64,000 nucleotides of DNA from Epiperipatus broadwayi (GCA_028023455.1 JAQFVV010006624.1:124001-188000); one strand, 5' to 3'. Shown: positions 36,301-47,908, counted from the first letter of the stretch. Made by a program: numbers and translations. The notes: generated from the letters alone by a model not told the origin.

Positions 36301-37170
36301 TATAAATTTCAAACTAAATCTGTCTTAATCCAAATCTGTAAATCACTGTATCACTGTTTAGACTGGCTTCAACCTCTTTTTATACTGGTCTTAATCCAAT
36401 GATTTCATTTGTCAATACTGCTTGTAAAAATGTGTTAATTTACATATCTACATCAATATCACTTTTAATTAAGTTTTAAAACTATGAGTTATGAATTATT
36501 AAATATTATCACATTATTCAATACTTTAAATATTAAATATTTTATCTAGAAATTAAATATTCTTATTAAAACAATTTTTAATATTCTAATGACCTAAATT
36601 TGATTTAAAAATAAAATACTACATTTAAATAAAATAATAATAATTTTTAATTATAACTTTTCTCATTTTATCTCTAGACATTATATTTGTTGTACTTAAA
36701 TTTTTTGTTAACAAGCTAAAATAAATGTTTTCTTTCCTTAACTTTTTGTAAGCTTACATATTCACACAATCACTTCTAGTCATGTGATACTTTTAGCACA
36801 TTCTAAACTAATATTAATTAACTATCATGTAAATGATATTTTAAACAAAAATAATTACCTTAAACATATAGTATAAAATATTGATCACTATAATTAAGCT
36901 ATTCTACCATTATAGTACCTTTTAAATATAATAAATTAAAATTAATATTATCTTTTAAACATTTTATTGTATTATTTTATTATTTAATTCTTCTCAAAAT
37001 GAGTTCAAACTATCTAATATATCTTTATAAGCTCCTATGTAGTGAGTTTGAACCCCTGCTATCTATAACATCAAATTTATATGCTAGAAAATAACCTAAT
37101 TTTTTTTAAAAAGACCTACTTATCCGACCCTACCTAAACTATCTGTTCCTATTGTAAGAATACAACATTA
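33310..37170. other. Very AT-rich noncoding DNA
   Basis: No recognised gene or repeat pair. A 99-codon minus-strand frame at 35817-36116 has no motif. The block 34060-34330 and a short one at 35030-35100 are less AT-rich but give no sustained frame. A C8 run is at 33902-33909 and an AT tract at 34037-34050. Confidence 0.4.
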
Positions 37171-37179
37171 ATAAATTCA

Positions 37180-37858
<679 letters not shown>

Positions 37859-38815
37859 TAAATAATAAATTGAATGGCTTGAAATGGTCTATTGAAAAGG
37901 AACAGGACAAAAATATTAAGTATTTGGATTTAATCATTACAAAAGATAACAGTATATTAAATTATAAATTAATATTCAAGCTATTGCAAGAAAGGGAATA
38001 TATAAATTGTAAATCAAAAGGATCAATTATGCATAAGATGGCAAGTTTTAGATCTTTTTTGTTTCGTAATGAAAAATTATGTCATTAGCAAATTGCTAAA
38101 CTGAAAAATAATGAGATATTTACCAAGGAATTGCTTGATGTTGGTCATAAAATGGAACAAATAAACAATACTTTATGTCAGTTTAAAAAGAGTTATAATG
38201 GTTTTAAAGGAAATGGAGATTGATAGTAAACAATGGATATCTATTCCATTTATTTCAAATCCACAAGTAAAATGTTTTAAGGATATATATAAAAACATGT
38301 TTAATGTTTCATTCTATGTTCCAAACAATGTTAATAAATTAGTCATAAATTGTAAGGATGTCATATCTGTCAAGCAGAAAAGTAATATATATCAAATTTT
38401 TTGTGACTGTATGCTATCATATATAGGTGAATCGAGATGCAGTATTGAGAAGAGATTAAAGAAGCATGAATTATTATATAAGTGTGTAAAACTTAAGAAT
38501 AATGGTGATTTAATGACTGCTTCAGTTTTCTTTGATCATGAAAAAACATGTAAATACAAATATAAATTTGATTTTGAAAGTATAAAAATTCTTCATGAAG
38601 AGAAAACCATAATAAAAAAAAAATTAAGGAGGCAATTTTTATAAATAGAAATAAAATGCATTTAATAAATAGACAAGCTGCTAACATTAGAATAAGTGTT
38701 TCATGGGATTTGAATTGATGATGTTTGCTTCAGCTTTGTTTTTTGAATTTAATGGCAGTTAAGACCTGTTTAAGAAATTAATTGAAAGTACTTCTGCAGA
38801 TTTAAAGACTATTTA
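37859..38815 (+). pseudogene. Penelope-like element relic with GIY-YIG endonuclease, right (plus) copy
   Basis: Two frames carry the C-terminal part of a PLE protein. 37870-38088 encodes the end of the RT region (Glu-Lys-Glu-Gln-Asp...IKYLDL, corresponding to the usual FLD motif; then a His-Lys and Arg-x-Glu-Lys-Leu-Cys segment). 38198-38644, in another frame, encodes the linker and a GIY-YIG nuclease: IYQI at residues 64-67, YIG at 75-77, Arg86 and His90, then a Glu-rich end. PLEs use this nuclease to nick the target for primed reverse transcription. The catalytic RT core is absent and there is a stop at 38088 with a frameshift, so the copy is dead. Confidence 0.8.
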
Positions 38816-38819
38816 TAGT

Positions 38820-39820
38820 GGTTTGTTATATGGTTGAACTTATAATTTTTATTACGATTACAATTTTTTTGTTAATTAATGGACATTTTATTTATAGTAT
38901 GCATATGTATGCATTCTTATAATTAAATATTTATACTGTATTTATAAATATTCAATTATAAGATTAAGTATATTGATTTGAAGAAATACAGACATCAAAT
39001 TATAATATTTTTTACATATAGGCAGTGAATTTAGTACTGATCCATTAAGTTAAAAACTTAGTGAACTGTAGCTAGTTAATAGATTTATTATAGATCAAGT
39101 CCCAATTTAAAAATATAGATAGCAATAATATTTAAATCCTCTTTTATGCACTTAAAGAAATGCATTATCTTTATTATTAAATAATTTGAATAATAAAGAA
39201 ATGATTTAATATTGGTGCTTTTTACGTTAGAATTAATAGTACCCAATGAAAAAATGAGAGTGAAAAAAAAACATTTCATAAATATAAAAAGAGTAGACAT
39301 AAAAATGAGACACCATTCTTTTCTTTTCAATAATAATGATAACATAAAGGATGAAGTGAACAGTAATTCTCCATCCATTATTATGTACATAGATAACTGT
39401 GTGAGTGATTTGATGTCTTAAAAGAAAATAACAAAAATTGAAAATTATATATTAAAATTAAGTATCTATGAAATTAGGATGAAAGTAAAATACTAAAGAA
39501 TTGTAGAAACTTAATTAAGTCCAATTATAGATGATGAGTTTCTTTATGAAGAAATGAAATCTTTGCTTATTACTTAAATAAAACGATGATAGTCAAAATG
39601 TTTTATTTGTATAAAATACTTTGTTCACTTTTATTCCCATTATACTGTTTCTTAAAGAATATTTTTGTTATTATTTACTGCCAGAGAAGGTTTTTGAAAT
39701 TATATTAAGGCTAATTTATCAACTATGGCTAGAACTGAATTTTTAGAATGTATAGAAGTTTTCTACTTTAAATGCCAAAAAAATTATAATACTGTTTTAA
39801 CATTAGAAAATTTTTTCTAA
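38820..39820. other. AT-rich noncoding DNA
   Basis: Frames at 39088-39390(-) and 39212-39421(+) overlap on opposite strands and show no motif. No repeat pair was found. Confidence 0.4.
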
Positions 39821-40181
39821 TATACACCTGGGTCTCATTTTATGTGGTAGATAGATTCCTCAGAAAATGCGCACAAAAGAAACCGCATAAAAATAGACTT
39901 AAATTACCTTGAAAAATGGGGGATACATACTGTCATTTTCCAAAAAATCACATAAAAGCAAAGCAACAACGTAAAATTACTTAAAAATTCGCGTAAAAAA
40001 AATAAGAAAATAAAATGACTAATAAAAAATTTCAAATTTAAAAAAAATTGATACAAGACAATTTTTTTATTAACTACAGTATTTAATTTTATTCAAAACA
40101 ATATATTTTTATGCGTAATTTACATTTTTTTCATACATGTACAGTATTTTAATTATTATTGCTATTTGAGACATCAGATTT

Positions 40182-40232
40182 GTCATGATGTGATGTGAGG
40201 TACTGTAGCTTCCCCTTAAACGAAGTCAAGAG
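40182..40232 (-). mobile_element. LINE 3'-end fragment
   Basis: On the minus strand TTTAAGGGGAAGCTACAGTA followed by CTCACATCACATC-type tail matches the 3' terminus of the LINE fragment at 3560-3600. It is only about 50 bp, the minimal 5'-truncated insertion of that family, lying inside the Tigger-like element. Confidence 0.5.
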
Positions 40233-40421
40233 GAAATACAACTAAAACGTTTTCCAATTGCTGTTGATCCTTCCCATTTCGCTAAGTGATCTAAAATCGG
40301 AATTTTTGTTTACAAAGAAATTCATTTTCTTGAGTGTTTTTTTCTCTCCATTAGAGAAAAATAAAAGTTTAAAATAAAAATAAGAACTTAAACTTATGAT
40401 AATAAAAAGACACTGACTCAC

Positions 40422-40629
40422 CACTGTTGGGCAAAATTTAATTAAAACTAACAATTAAAAATTAAATTCTTATTTTTGTCTTTAATTTTTTAATTTTCAA
40501 TTCCGTTTAAAAATAAAATTCCATCGTTTCACATAACCTTAATTTCAGATCACATTACGTAATTTTTAAATTGTTAATTACAATTAAAAATCAGATTTTA
40601 ATTGCCAAATTTAATTGTGCCCTTCGCTG
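40422..40629. mobile_element. MITE-like inverted-repeat element
   Basis: Left end CACTGTTGGGCAAAATTTAA and right end, reversed, CAGCGAAGGGCACAATTAAA form imperfect terminal inverted repeats around an AATTAAAAAT-rich interior of 208 bp. The end pattern resembles hAT-type MITEs, but I could not find a matching 8-bp target duplication, so the superfamily is uncertain. Confidence 0.45.
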
Positions 40630-40646
40630 TTACCTTTTAAAAATAA

Positions 40647-40950
40647 ACTTGTGGACACTAAATGATTAATTGATTACATACTCTTTTTATAAAAAGCAAA
40701 AATAGAACGTGATTTAAAATGCAAAAACAACAACATATGTATAGGCATCTATAACGTTTGAACAGATTTACATTATAATCTTGTAAAATTTATTACTTGC
40801 GGACACTAAATGATTAATTGATTATGTACTCTTTTTTTAAAAAGTAAAAATAGAATGTGATTTAAAATGCAAAAAAAAACCAAACATACATAGTATTTTT
40901 TATCTATAATGTTTGAACATATTTACATTATAGTCTTGTAAAATTTAATG
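40647..40950 (+). repeat. 148-bp tandem duplication
   Basis: Copies start at 40647 and 40795, each beginning ACTTG(T/C)GGACACTAAATGA and ending near CTTGTAAAATTTA, with moderate divergence (roughly ten to fifteen percent by eye). It lies within the Tigger-like element interior. Confidence 0.8.
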
Positions 40951-41466
40951 TGTGTATATAAAATGGGGAAATCCTGATTTTAAGTGAATTATGAACTTCT
41001 TTATTGCATAAAATCTATTACAGTACTATTATAAAGCACTGAAAATATTGAAATTATTAGATGGAAGTCGAACACTGATAATGCACTATTACTTTAAATA
41101 TGACATGAGTATGCACATTATTGGAGCTCGATTTCTGATCTAATAATTTTTATCACATAAAAGAAAACCGCATACAAAGATATTAAGAAAAAACATGAAT
41201 TACATAACTTCAAAATCGCATTAAATAAATCCGCATAAAACGAGACCTGGGTGTACATAAAAACATTTATCTTGCTTTTAAGAATTATTTTGTCTTAAAT
41301 CATATATGTAACGGAAAGTTGTTAGTGTCAACATTCTTTTATGCTACACAACCAGTGACTGTTGTAATATTTTGGTGTGTTAGAATTCAAACTGACTGTT
41401 AGATCACTGAAGGAACAGTTAAAGCTTGTTTATATAATTACACCTTATATAATTATTCCAAGGCTT

Positions 41467-41496
41467 CTATCTATCTATCTATCTATCTATCTATCC

Positions 41497-41586
<90 letters not shown>

Positions 41587-41612
41587 TTATCCATCCCTCT
41601 ATCCATCCCTCC

Positions 41613-41687
<75 letters not shown>

Positions 41688-41870
41688 CATCTATCTATTT
41701 ATATATCTATCTATCTGTTTATCTATCTATTTTATGTATTTGTCTATTTATCTATATATCCATTCATCTATCTATCTATATATCTATCTGTATTCCTATC
41801 TACCTATCTGTAGACTGTCTGTCTATCTATCTATCTACTTATCTACATATTTATTTATCTCTTTGTCAAT
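41467..41870 (+). repeat. (ATCT)n microsatellite, partly interrupted
   Basis: About 400 bp of tetranucleotide CTAT/ATCT repeat, perfect in long blocks (41497-41585 and 41610-41690) and degraded to the right. It generates an Ile-Tyr-Leu-Ser repeat frame (41377-41877) that is not a gene. Confidence 0.97.
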
Positions 41871-41979
41871 TTTCTAGTATCTACATATATGGAACATTGT
41901 TGGTTAGTCATATCACATTCAAGCAAGTAAATGAGTAAATAGATAGTCATTAATATCACTCCACTTTTATCATTTTATT

Positions 41980-42027
41980 ATTACCTAGGTTTTCAACCTG
42001 GAGCAGGGCTTCATCTGCTGACTCTGG
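41980..42027 (-). ncRNA. Hammerhead-like motif beside a Penelope-like element
   Basis: On the minus strand CAGATGA (42011-42017; consensus CTGATGA with one change) is followed by a stem-loop CCTG-CTC-CAGG, then TTGAAAA and a minimal stem ACC-TA-GGT ending in a GTA triplet. This is the layout of the hammerheads reported in PLEs. One core change, an extra A after GAAA and no obvious stem I make this copy inactive or doubtful. It lies about 150 bp 3' of the PLE relic at 42175-43460, in the same orientation. Confidence 0.4.
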
Positions 42028-42174
42028 AAATTACTATCAATTTGCACCCATATGTAAATGGGAATAGTTCACTATTAAGGAATGATTAACAATATTAAAA
42101 TTAATTCAGTTAGCACTGCTTTCAACTGGGCCAATCATATTCATAACACCAGATAAAGTCAGATTTGTGAAAGA

Positions 42175-43460
42175 GAAGAAGCAGAGAACAAACATATATA
42201 ATAATATATTTTACTTTCATGATAAAGCAATACATGAATCCTTTTTATTTATCATGTGCATTGTTGGTGATAAACTATGCTTTTTTGAACTTTGTCTTTT
42301 GACCTTTGCACTCAGTGCAATTGAAGTTATGCCCCAAATCAATCTCATGCTCTAGGAAGATCGATTTTATATTAGGATCTGTTTAAGCATGACTATATAA
42401 TTACTTATGTTGAGCTAACCTAGCAGCACTAGTGGTGTGGGATTCATCATAATAAATTGCATTACAAGTAACATCAAATTCCTCAGAGCAAATTATTTTT
42501 AATGTTTGTGATACACTGGGTGTAAATGGAAGGCTAATCTATGCATTAGTATTGTTATGTTTAGGGAAACCTGGTGTTTATTGTGAAATAATTTTTTTTG
42601 AGAAATATTATTAAGCAATTTTGAACCCAATCTACATTGACTAACCCAGTGGTGTAATTTTCAATATTGTATTTCCTGTCTGCTTTAAATTTACAAAACT
42701 TTTTGTTTTTGTGAAGGAAATACTTGAATCCAGTTAATTTGTGTGAGATGGCAATGTGCAAATGAGGGTGAATAGCATTGGGGACATTGAAGTGTTTTAA
42801 GGATCATTTTATAGTTTATTTCATTATTGCAGAAGTTCTCAACCTGTGTGTCATGACACCTTTTAGGGTTTCCTAACCATTGGAAAACACATTGTCAATT
42901 CATAACAGTAGAAAAAATTACCGGTTGGGAGTCATCACAATATAATGAATGGAATTAAATGGTCATGGCATTAGGAAGGTTGTGAGAGCCACTGCACTAT
43001 TGGATTGTTGTATACACATATCCAAGTATTTTATTCCTATAAATACATCTTCATACTCTATGGTTCACACCAAAGATGATGGATGAATTAGTTCATCACA
43101 TATCTTAATGATAGTTTCTTCCTCAGCATAAATTAATGTCATTAACATAGCATATGCATGAAGACATGAAAGCCATGATAATGTGTCTGGGAATGATTGC
43201 CTTCTCAAATTTATCTGACATGATGCTACACACTATGCAACTAAGTGGCAAAACCATGGGCCAACTATGCACCATTGTATAAAATCTGCCATTGAACAAA
43301 GCCATGATATTATCATTCATCCATTTAAGTGCATCATAATAATAAAGTTGGTCTTGTTCAGATCAAAACCCAATTCAATTAATGAGTCATTTATTATGTC
43401 TATGGATGGTGGATGTAATATTGAACCATACAATTACCACCTATATCTGATAAGGCAAGC
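42175..43460 (-). pseudogene. Penelope-like element relic, second family, with RT and GIY-YIG traces
   Basis: Minus-strand frames give, in order: FNGRFY...SWPMVLPLS...FEKAI (43290-43200), which aligns with the PLE RT block F-x-G-x-x-Y...G-x-x-MGSPLS...FE; a YVND box near 43145 where the family has YVDD; a Glu-rich stretch followed by IKYLD near 43030; then, beyond the hAT insertion, a CNAIYYDES...RLAQH segment (42480-42415) matching the GIY-YIG nuclease; and FLEH..DLGHNF (42345-42310). Loss of the catalytic Asp and several stops and frameshifts make it an old relic. The 65-66 codon frames here are pieces of it. Confidence 0.65.
42830..42994 (+). mobile_element. SPIN/URR1-like hAT MITE inserted in the PLE relic
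   Basis: The 165-bp element begins CAGAAGTTCTCAACCTGTG and ends GAAGGTTGTGAGAGCCACTG, imperfect hAT-type terminal inverted repeats. It contains blocks ATTGGAAAACACA, TTCATAACAGTAG, GGTTGGGAGTCATCACAA and TGGCATTAGGAAGGTTG in the order known from the URR1/SPIN group of hAT-Charlie MITEs. The 8-bp flanks CATTATTG (42822-42829) and CACTATTG (42995-43002) match at seven of eight positions, as expected of a hAT target duplication. No transposase is encoded; it needs one in trans. Identification is from memory of the consensus, so family level needs confirmation. Confidence 0.75.
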
Positions 43461-43469
43461 TTAAACTGG

Positions 43470-43977
43470 GGGTTAAAATTTTGGGATTTTAAATCCAACG
43501 AATACTACATAATCTATAAGCGATTTAGCTAATATTCTACATATTAATTACTTTATATGTTCATTCTTTGCTTCCTCTCTCTCTCTTTTTCTCTCATTTG
43601 ACATTATCTAGTGCTATAAATATGACCGGCTGGTTGAAAGCAGCACTAAGCTCTGTAATATTTTTAATCTTGCCTTTTTAGCAAACTCCTATTTATTGAA
43701 TTACAAAATAATAAGAAAAGTAGTAAAGTTTATTGAGTTATTATCTTTTTTGGTACTGGAGCAATGAATCTTTAGACCAGATCCATGCTTCACATCTTTC
43801 TAAATTGCTAGACTAGGATCGAACCAGATCCATGCATGTAATGATGTTTATAAAACTTTCTGTCTGCCATTTCATATGCATTTAATTTTTAGACCAGCTA
43901 ATAAGTGAATAAAATATCAATTTTTTATCTAATTTTTTATTATTATAAATATTGGAGGGACCCAGACATATATATAT
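43470..43977. other. Noncoding spacer
   Basis: A CT-rich run at 43569-43600 and a small direct repeat (GACCAGATCCATGC at about 43777 and 43822) are the only structure seen. No coding sequence was recognised. Confidence 0.4.
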
Positions 43978-44155
43978 ATATTCACTAGAATAAAAACTAC
44001 AAAATTTTAAAAAATGCCTGTATAAAATTAAAGATTAAAATTCTTTGCTATAGCTAGCTTCGGTGTATTCCGCCATCTTAAGTTGCAAAGAATTTTAATC
44101 TTTAATTTTATACAGGCATTTTTTAAAATTTTGTAGTTTTTATTCTAGTGAATAT
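43978..44155. repeat. Perfect 71-bp inverted repeat with 36-bp loop
   Basis: Arms 43978-44048 and 44085-44155 are exact reverse complements over 71 bp. The loop (44049-44084) is richer in G+C and contains CTAGCTTCGG and CCGCCATCTTA. The outer ends read CACTAG...CTAGTG next to AT tracts. No coding sequence or clear target duplication is present. Absence of any mismatch implies very recent origin, gene conversion between arms, or a library/assembly foldback artefact. Confidence 0.9.
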
Positions 44156-44159
44156 TGTT

Positions 44160-45230
44160 ATTATACTTATATTATTTGATATTATATATATATGCGCAAA
44201 TACATATATATATATATATATAATTGCAGATGGAAACTTTTATAAAAATCAATAAATGAGATATTATTTTATATAGTGCTATATTTTAATACTGTAATAG
44301 TGATATTAGCGATTAAGCCAATGCACATGCGCTTTAAAGATAAAATATAAATGAATACTCTCACTTTTTTCAGACACAAGATATAGTATTTTAGAAAGAA
44401 TGGAATGAATCCACCCATTCTTTCGACCCAAACATTTATGTATTGACAAATCTTAAGCGTATGAAAATGAGAGTGTGAAGGTGTTAAGCAATCACTTTAA
44501 ATTACATTTGTTATGTTTATAATTATTGTAAAAATATATGATTTTTGTTTTTTGTTAATAAAGATTTTATTTAAAATAATATAAAAAAAAGTTATAAGAT
44601 AATAGATTACATCCAAGTAATTAAAAAAAGTATAATTGTAGATAATTGTGAAGAATATTGGTAAGAATATAATACGAACAATTTAATTATATAAGGCACT
44701 AATAGTTTGGCGATTAATTTTTTTTAAAAAGGCAAAAATTAATAAAGATAGTCTATGTAATTTAATTTTACAGATGATATTTTTTCTCAGAACTCACACG
44801 TTACAAGAAATGTCAGATAAAAGATAAAAAATAGAACAAGTTAAATAGTAAAGAGTTCTAAATAATATTTAGTATGTTTAAAAATTAAAAAAAAAAAGAA
44901 GGATATCAAAATAATTTTAATTTTTAAATACTATAAACAAGATTTAAATATAGATGACAATACCTGTAGTCGAAATTAATTATAAAATTAAACGTGGACG
45001 GAGTGCTCTGGTAAAAGTAATTTATTCTTAAGAGAAAGTATATCTATATAACCAAAGAAAAAGAGACTTTAATAAAGAGATTCTGGGAATGTATACTATG
45101 TATCTGACACTATGACATTGAATACAAGTTCAACACAGAGGTGAACAATTACATAGTAAAGTTTGATCAGAAAAACATATAGTTATTATTGACCTCATTG
45201 AGATAATTAAGAAGCTGTACTGTAGGAAGC
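44160..45230. other. AT-rich noncoding DNA
   Basis: An AT microsatellite at about 44203-44222 and generally stop-dense sequence. No recognised feature. Confidence 0.4.
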
Positions 45231-45234
45231 AGAG

Positions 45235-45549
45235 ATATGTAATTAGAGAGATTTGATCTCAGGATTTTTTAGTCATCCACTCTATCTCAAGCAACCGATA
45301 TGGATGACCACAGACAAGCAGAAATGATATATTTCTCTAATATATGTATTTCATGCAGAACCTGCACTCATTTGTTGGGCCAGATTATAATCTCCCATGC
45401 ATATATAAAATCGTTTTGCGCGAAATACGTATATTGGCGATCATGTATCTATTTCGCATTTGTGTGGTCATGTGTATCGGTTGCTTGAGATGGAGTGAAG
45501 GATGATAGACTGAAAAATCCTTAGTTCAAATCCCTGTAATTACATATAT
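45235..45549. mobile_element. Inverted pair of hammerhead repeats, copy 3
   Basis: Arms of about 130-150 bp (45235-45365 and 45400-45549) are diverged reverse complements; GCAACCGATA (45291) mirrors TATCGGTTGC. The family link to 7100-7315 is shown by TTTCATGCAGAACCTGCACTC and GGGCCAGATTATAATC on the plus strand matching that locus. The right arm carries AGTTCAAATCCC (45523-45534), a good Pol III B-box match, which hints at a tRNA-derived or SINE-like promoter in the family. A 62-codon frame at 45300-45488 spans the hairpin and is not a gene. Confidence 0.6.
45326..45393 (-). ncRNA. Decayed hammerhead ribozyme
   Basis: The minus strand shows CAAATGA (45368-45374) where CTGATGA is expected, then stem II GTGCAG-GTT-CTGCAT, GAAA, stem III ATA-CA-TAT and a TTAG start of stem I with CCCAA upstream. 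Stem II differs from the 8618 copy by a swapped pair (U-A versus A-U) that keeps pairing, evidence that the fold was once selected. Two core changes indicate inactivity. A half-motif (GCGAAATACGTATATTGGCG) lies at 45420-45439 on the plus strand in the other arm. Confidence 0.5.
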
Positions 45550-46190
45550 AATAAACAGTCAGTATAAGAAAATTACATACTGCTTTAGAATTAAGAGATG
45601 ATAATAGATATACAATCAATGACCTGTATAAGATATTTTAGATGATATAAAAGAGAAGGTATGGATAAGACGAACTGAAATAAATTAAAAAAATCTTTTA
45701 TCTAGCAGTGAATTGAAAGTGGATATGTTTGTTAATTGTTATATGTAAATCTAATGTAGTACGTATTTTTAATTGTGAATGTTAAAATCATTTATGCTCT
45801 TGTATTAATTTTGTACTCAAAAATAAATTTACAATAGGAAAAAAAAAACGCTTTCAAAGAATATTGTAAATTGCCATTTCTCTACTTTTTACCTTTATTG
45901 TAAAAAAAACTTCTAACATAAATACATGTGTGTGTGTGTTTATATAAATGAGAGTGTTAAAAATTCTATTCATCCTCACATGTTTAGTTAACTCTCGTTT
46001 ACCCTCGAGAAGTCGTTTCATTTTAATGATCGAAATACTAAATCGTAGAGTCTATTAGAATATATAATTGCTATTTCCTTTTACTGTGTTTTATTAAATT
46101 AATGTTTTTAAAATAATTATACGTTTATTTAATTTCTGTTGTCAACACTGCTAAAAAGAAACTTCCAATTAGAAGAGGGGGAAAAAAAGA
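45550..46190. other. AT-rich noncoding DNA
   Basis: No gene recognised. A TG microsatellite is at 45929-45940. The last 150 bases become richer in CpG toward the candidate exon to the right. Confidence 0.4.
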
Positions 46191-46199
46191 AACATTTTT

Positions 46200-46380
46200 T
46201 CCGCGAAGAGTGTCGCGGCCGCATTAAAAGAAACTTCCGTAAAATGATTCTGTGAACTTGTAGATAATTGAGTTAATTTAAGTTCAGGGAATGGCAAAGA
46301 ATTGGATACTTACAAAAAATAATCTTTCATAAGGTAAAAGAAATTAAAATATGGACCTCAAATATTGGATTGCGTTACAG
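46200..46380 (+). CDS. Candidate 5' UTR and first coding exon
   Basis: A local CpG-containing patch (CCGCGAAGAGTGTCGCGG, including a small hairpin, at 46201-46218) precedes an ATG at 46351 that opens ten codons (MDLKYWIALQ) and runs straight into CAG/GTAAGG at 46380/46381, a perfect donor consensus. The residues would suit the beginning of a signal peptide split by an intron. Two short upstream ATG frames (46238 and 46292) weaken the case. No second exon was identified, so the downstream DNA would have to be intron. This is pattern-based and could be chance. Confidence 0.27.
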
Positions 46381-46389
46381 GTAAGGTTA

Positions 46390-47900
46390 TTTTAGTTTTC
46401 TTTAAATAAGAATAGATTTAAAATTAAATTTTTTCTAAAATGTTTTACACTGTGTAAGGTTAAGAATCTCCGCACTTTTATTAATGAAATGGACTAGAGA
46501 GCACGCACACATTCATGTATAGACACAAATAGAAAAAGTAATAAAATGCTACATAAAATTGTGTTAATAACGATGATAATTATTGCAAACAGCGACAATT
46601 ATACATATTATTATTTGCCTTAATAAGATACTTTGTTGCCTTGATTATTGAGCAGGACACACATTTTTTATATATGACACACATTTATATATAATATGTT
46701 TTAACTATTCTATCACTATAACTATGTATATGTACAAGACAGAAATATCTATAAAATACACTTATAAAATTAATGTTTTTAATTAAGTACAATATAGAAC
46801 TCAGGGCAGTTAAATAATATTCTTTTATTCATAACTATCAGGTAGAGTAACTTCTCTAGGTAGTTTTATGTTGTGAATCAACTTTTAGTTTGTACAAACA
46901 ACTAGGAATTAAAATTGTGGGTTCAAGCTTTTATATCAGTTAAATACATTTTTTTCTTCTAATTATTATCATATATATATTAACGCTTAGCATGTCGTAT
47001 TTCCACTGCCAAAGACCCTTCAGGATTTTACTTGCACATTGCTAATTGTTATAGATACTTTGTAAAACGTTATGGATAAAGTCATCTTTTATTAAGGTTG
47101 AAATATTATTAACTTCAAGAATTCAATAAGTTTTATCTCAGAAAGTGTAAGACAAAATATACGTACGTACGTATTTAGAGACAAACCCTAAACAGGAGTA
47201 ATGGAAGTACACACACGTATATATAAATATCATATTAGAAATATTTGATTAGTATAAAATAATAAACAGTATGAATTAAAACGTATATAAATTTCTAAAT
47301 CAATAAAAAAAAAAAGACAAATAACGAAAGATCACTAAAGTAAAAATAAAGCAATATTAAAAATAATCGACCATATCAAAAATCAGTTTTATTGGTAACA
47401 AAAAATATAAAATACGGTAGTTATATAACATAAGTTATGTATCATACATATGTGTATTTCATATATTATTTATCACAGTTTTATTTAGATTTAAAATAAC
47501 TAAATGAATTAGCAAACATGAAATTTATAATCATTGTTTTAAGAAAACATTAATATAATAATTAATCTTAGAGCCTCCACCCCATATCCTGCTTGACCAT
47601 AATAAGATGATATATATATAAATGAAAAAAACAAAACATATCAATTTCTATGAGTTGCAAAAATATAAATGTACGCATCTTCAACTTAAAATAAGCCAGG
47701 GATTTTTAAAAGCTTTTTTTTGACAATTTCAGGAATGGGGATAAATTTCAAACTCAAACCAAATATAATGGCAGAAACAATACTTTGAATTTAAATAAAC
47801 AAATAAAAGACACAATTTAGGTCGATAAACCGTTGGCAATAAATAAATAGAAGCCAAATAATAATAAATATTGTAATACATACAATATAAAAATTTTATT
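46390..47900. other. AT-rich noncoding DNA, possible intron
   Basis: No coding sequence, repeat pair or RNA was recognised. An ACGTACGTACGT run lies at 47160-47172. If the exon at 46351 is real this would be the start of its first intron. Confidence 0.35.
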
Positions 47901-47908
47901 AAACGCAA

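Larger units (their letters stand above)
39823..41255. mobile_element. Tigger/pogo-like DNA transposon, non-autonomous
   Basis: Ends are CACCTGGGTCTCATTTTATG (39825 on) and, reversed, CACCCAGGTCTCGTTTTATG (ending 41253), about 23-bp terminal inverted repeats with few mismatches, flanked by TA on both sides as expected for Tc1/mariner-superfamily insertion. Subterminal sequence such as GGGGGATACAT-like and AAACCGCAT motifs recalls Tigger elements. Length is about 1.43 kb with no transposase frame. The interior is a patchwork: a reversed LINE 3' end (40182-40232), a MITE-like inverted repeat (40422-40629) and a 148-bp tandem duplication (40647-40950). Confidence 0.7.

Noticed and set aside
41377-41877. 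166-codon open frame
   Set aside because: It is a translation of the ATCT microsatellite (Ile-Tyr-Leu-Ser repeats); no start context or motif.
46201-46225. CCGCGA...TCGCGG hairpin as a transcription terminator
   Set aside because: Bacterial-type terminators do not apply here; listed only as part of a candidate CpG-bearing 5' region.
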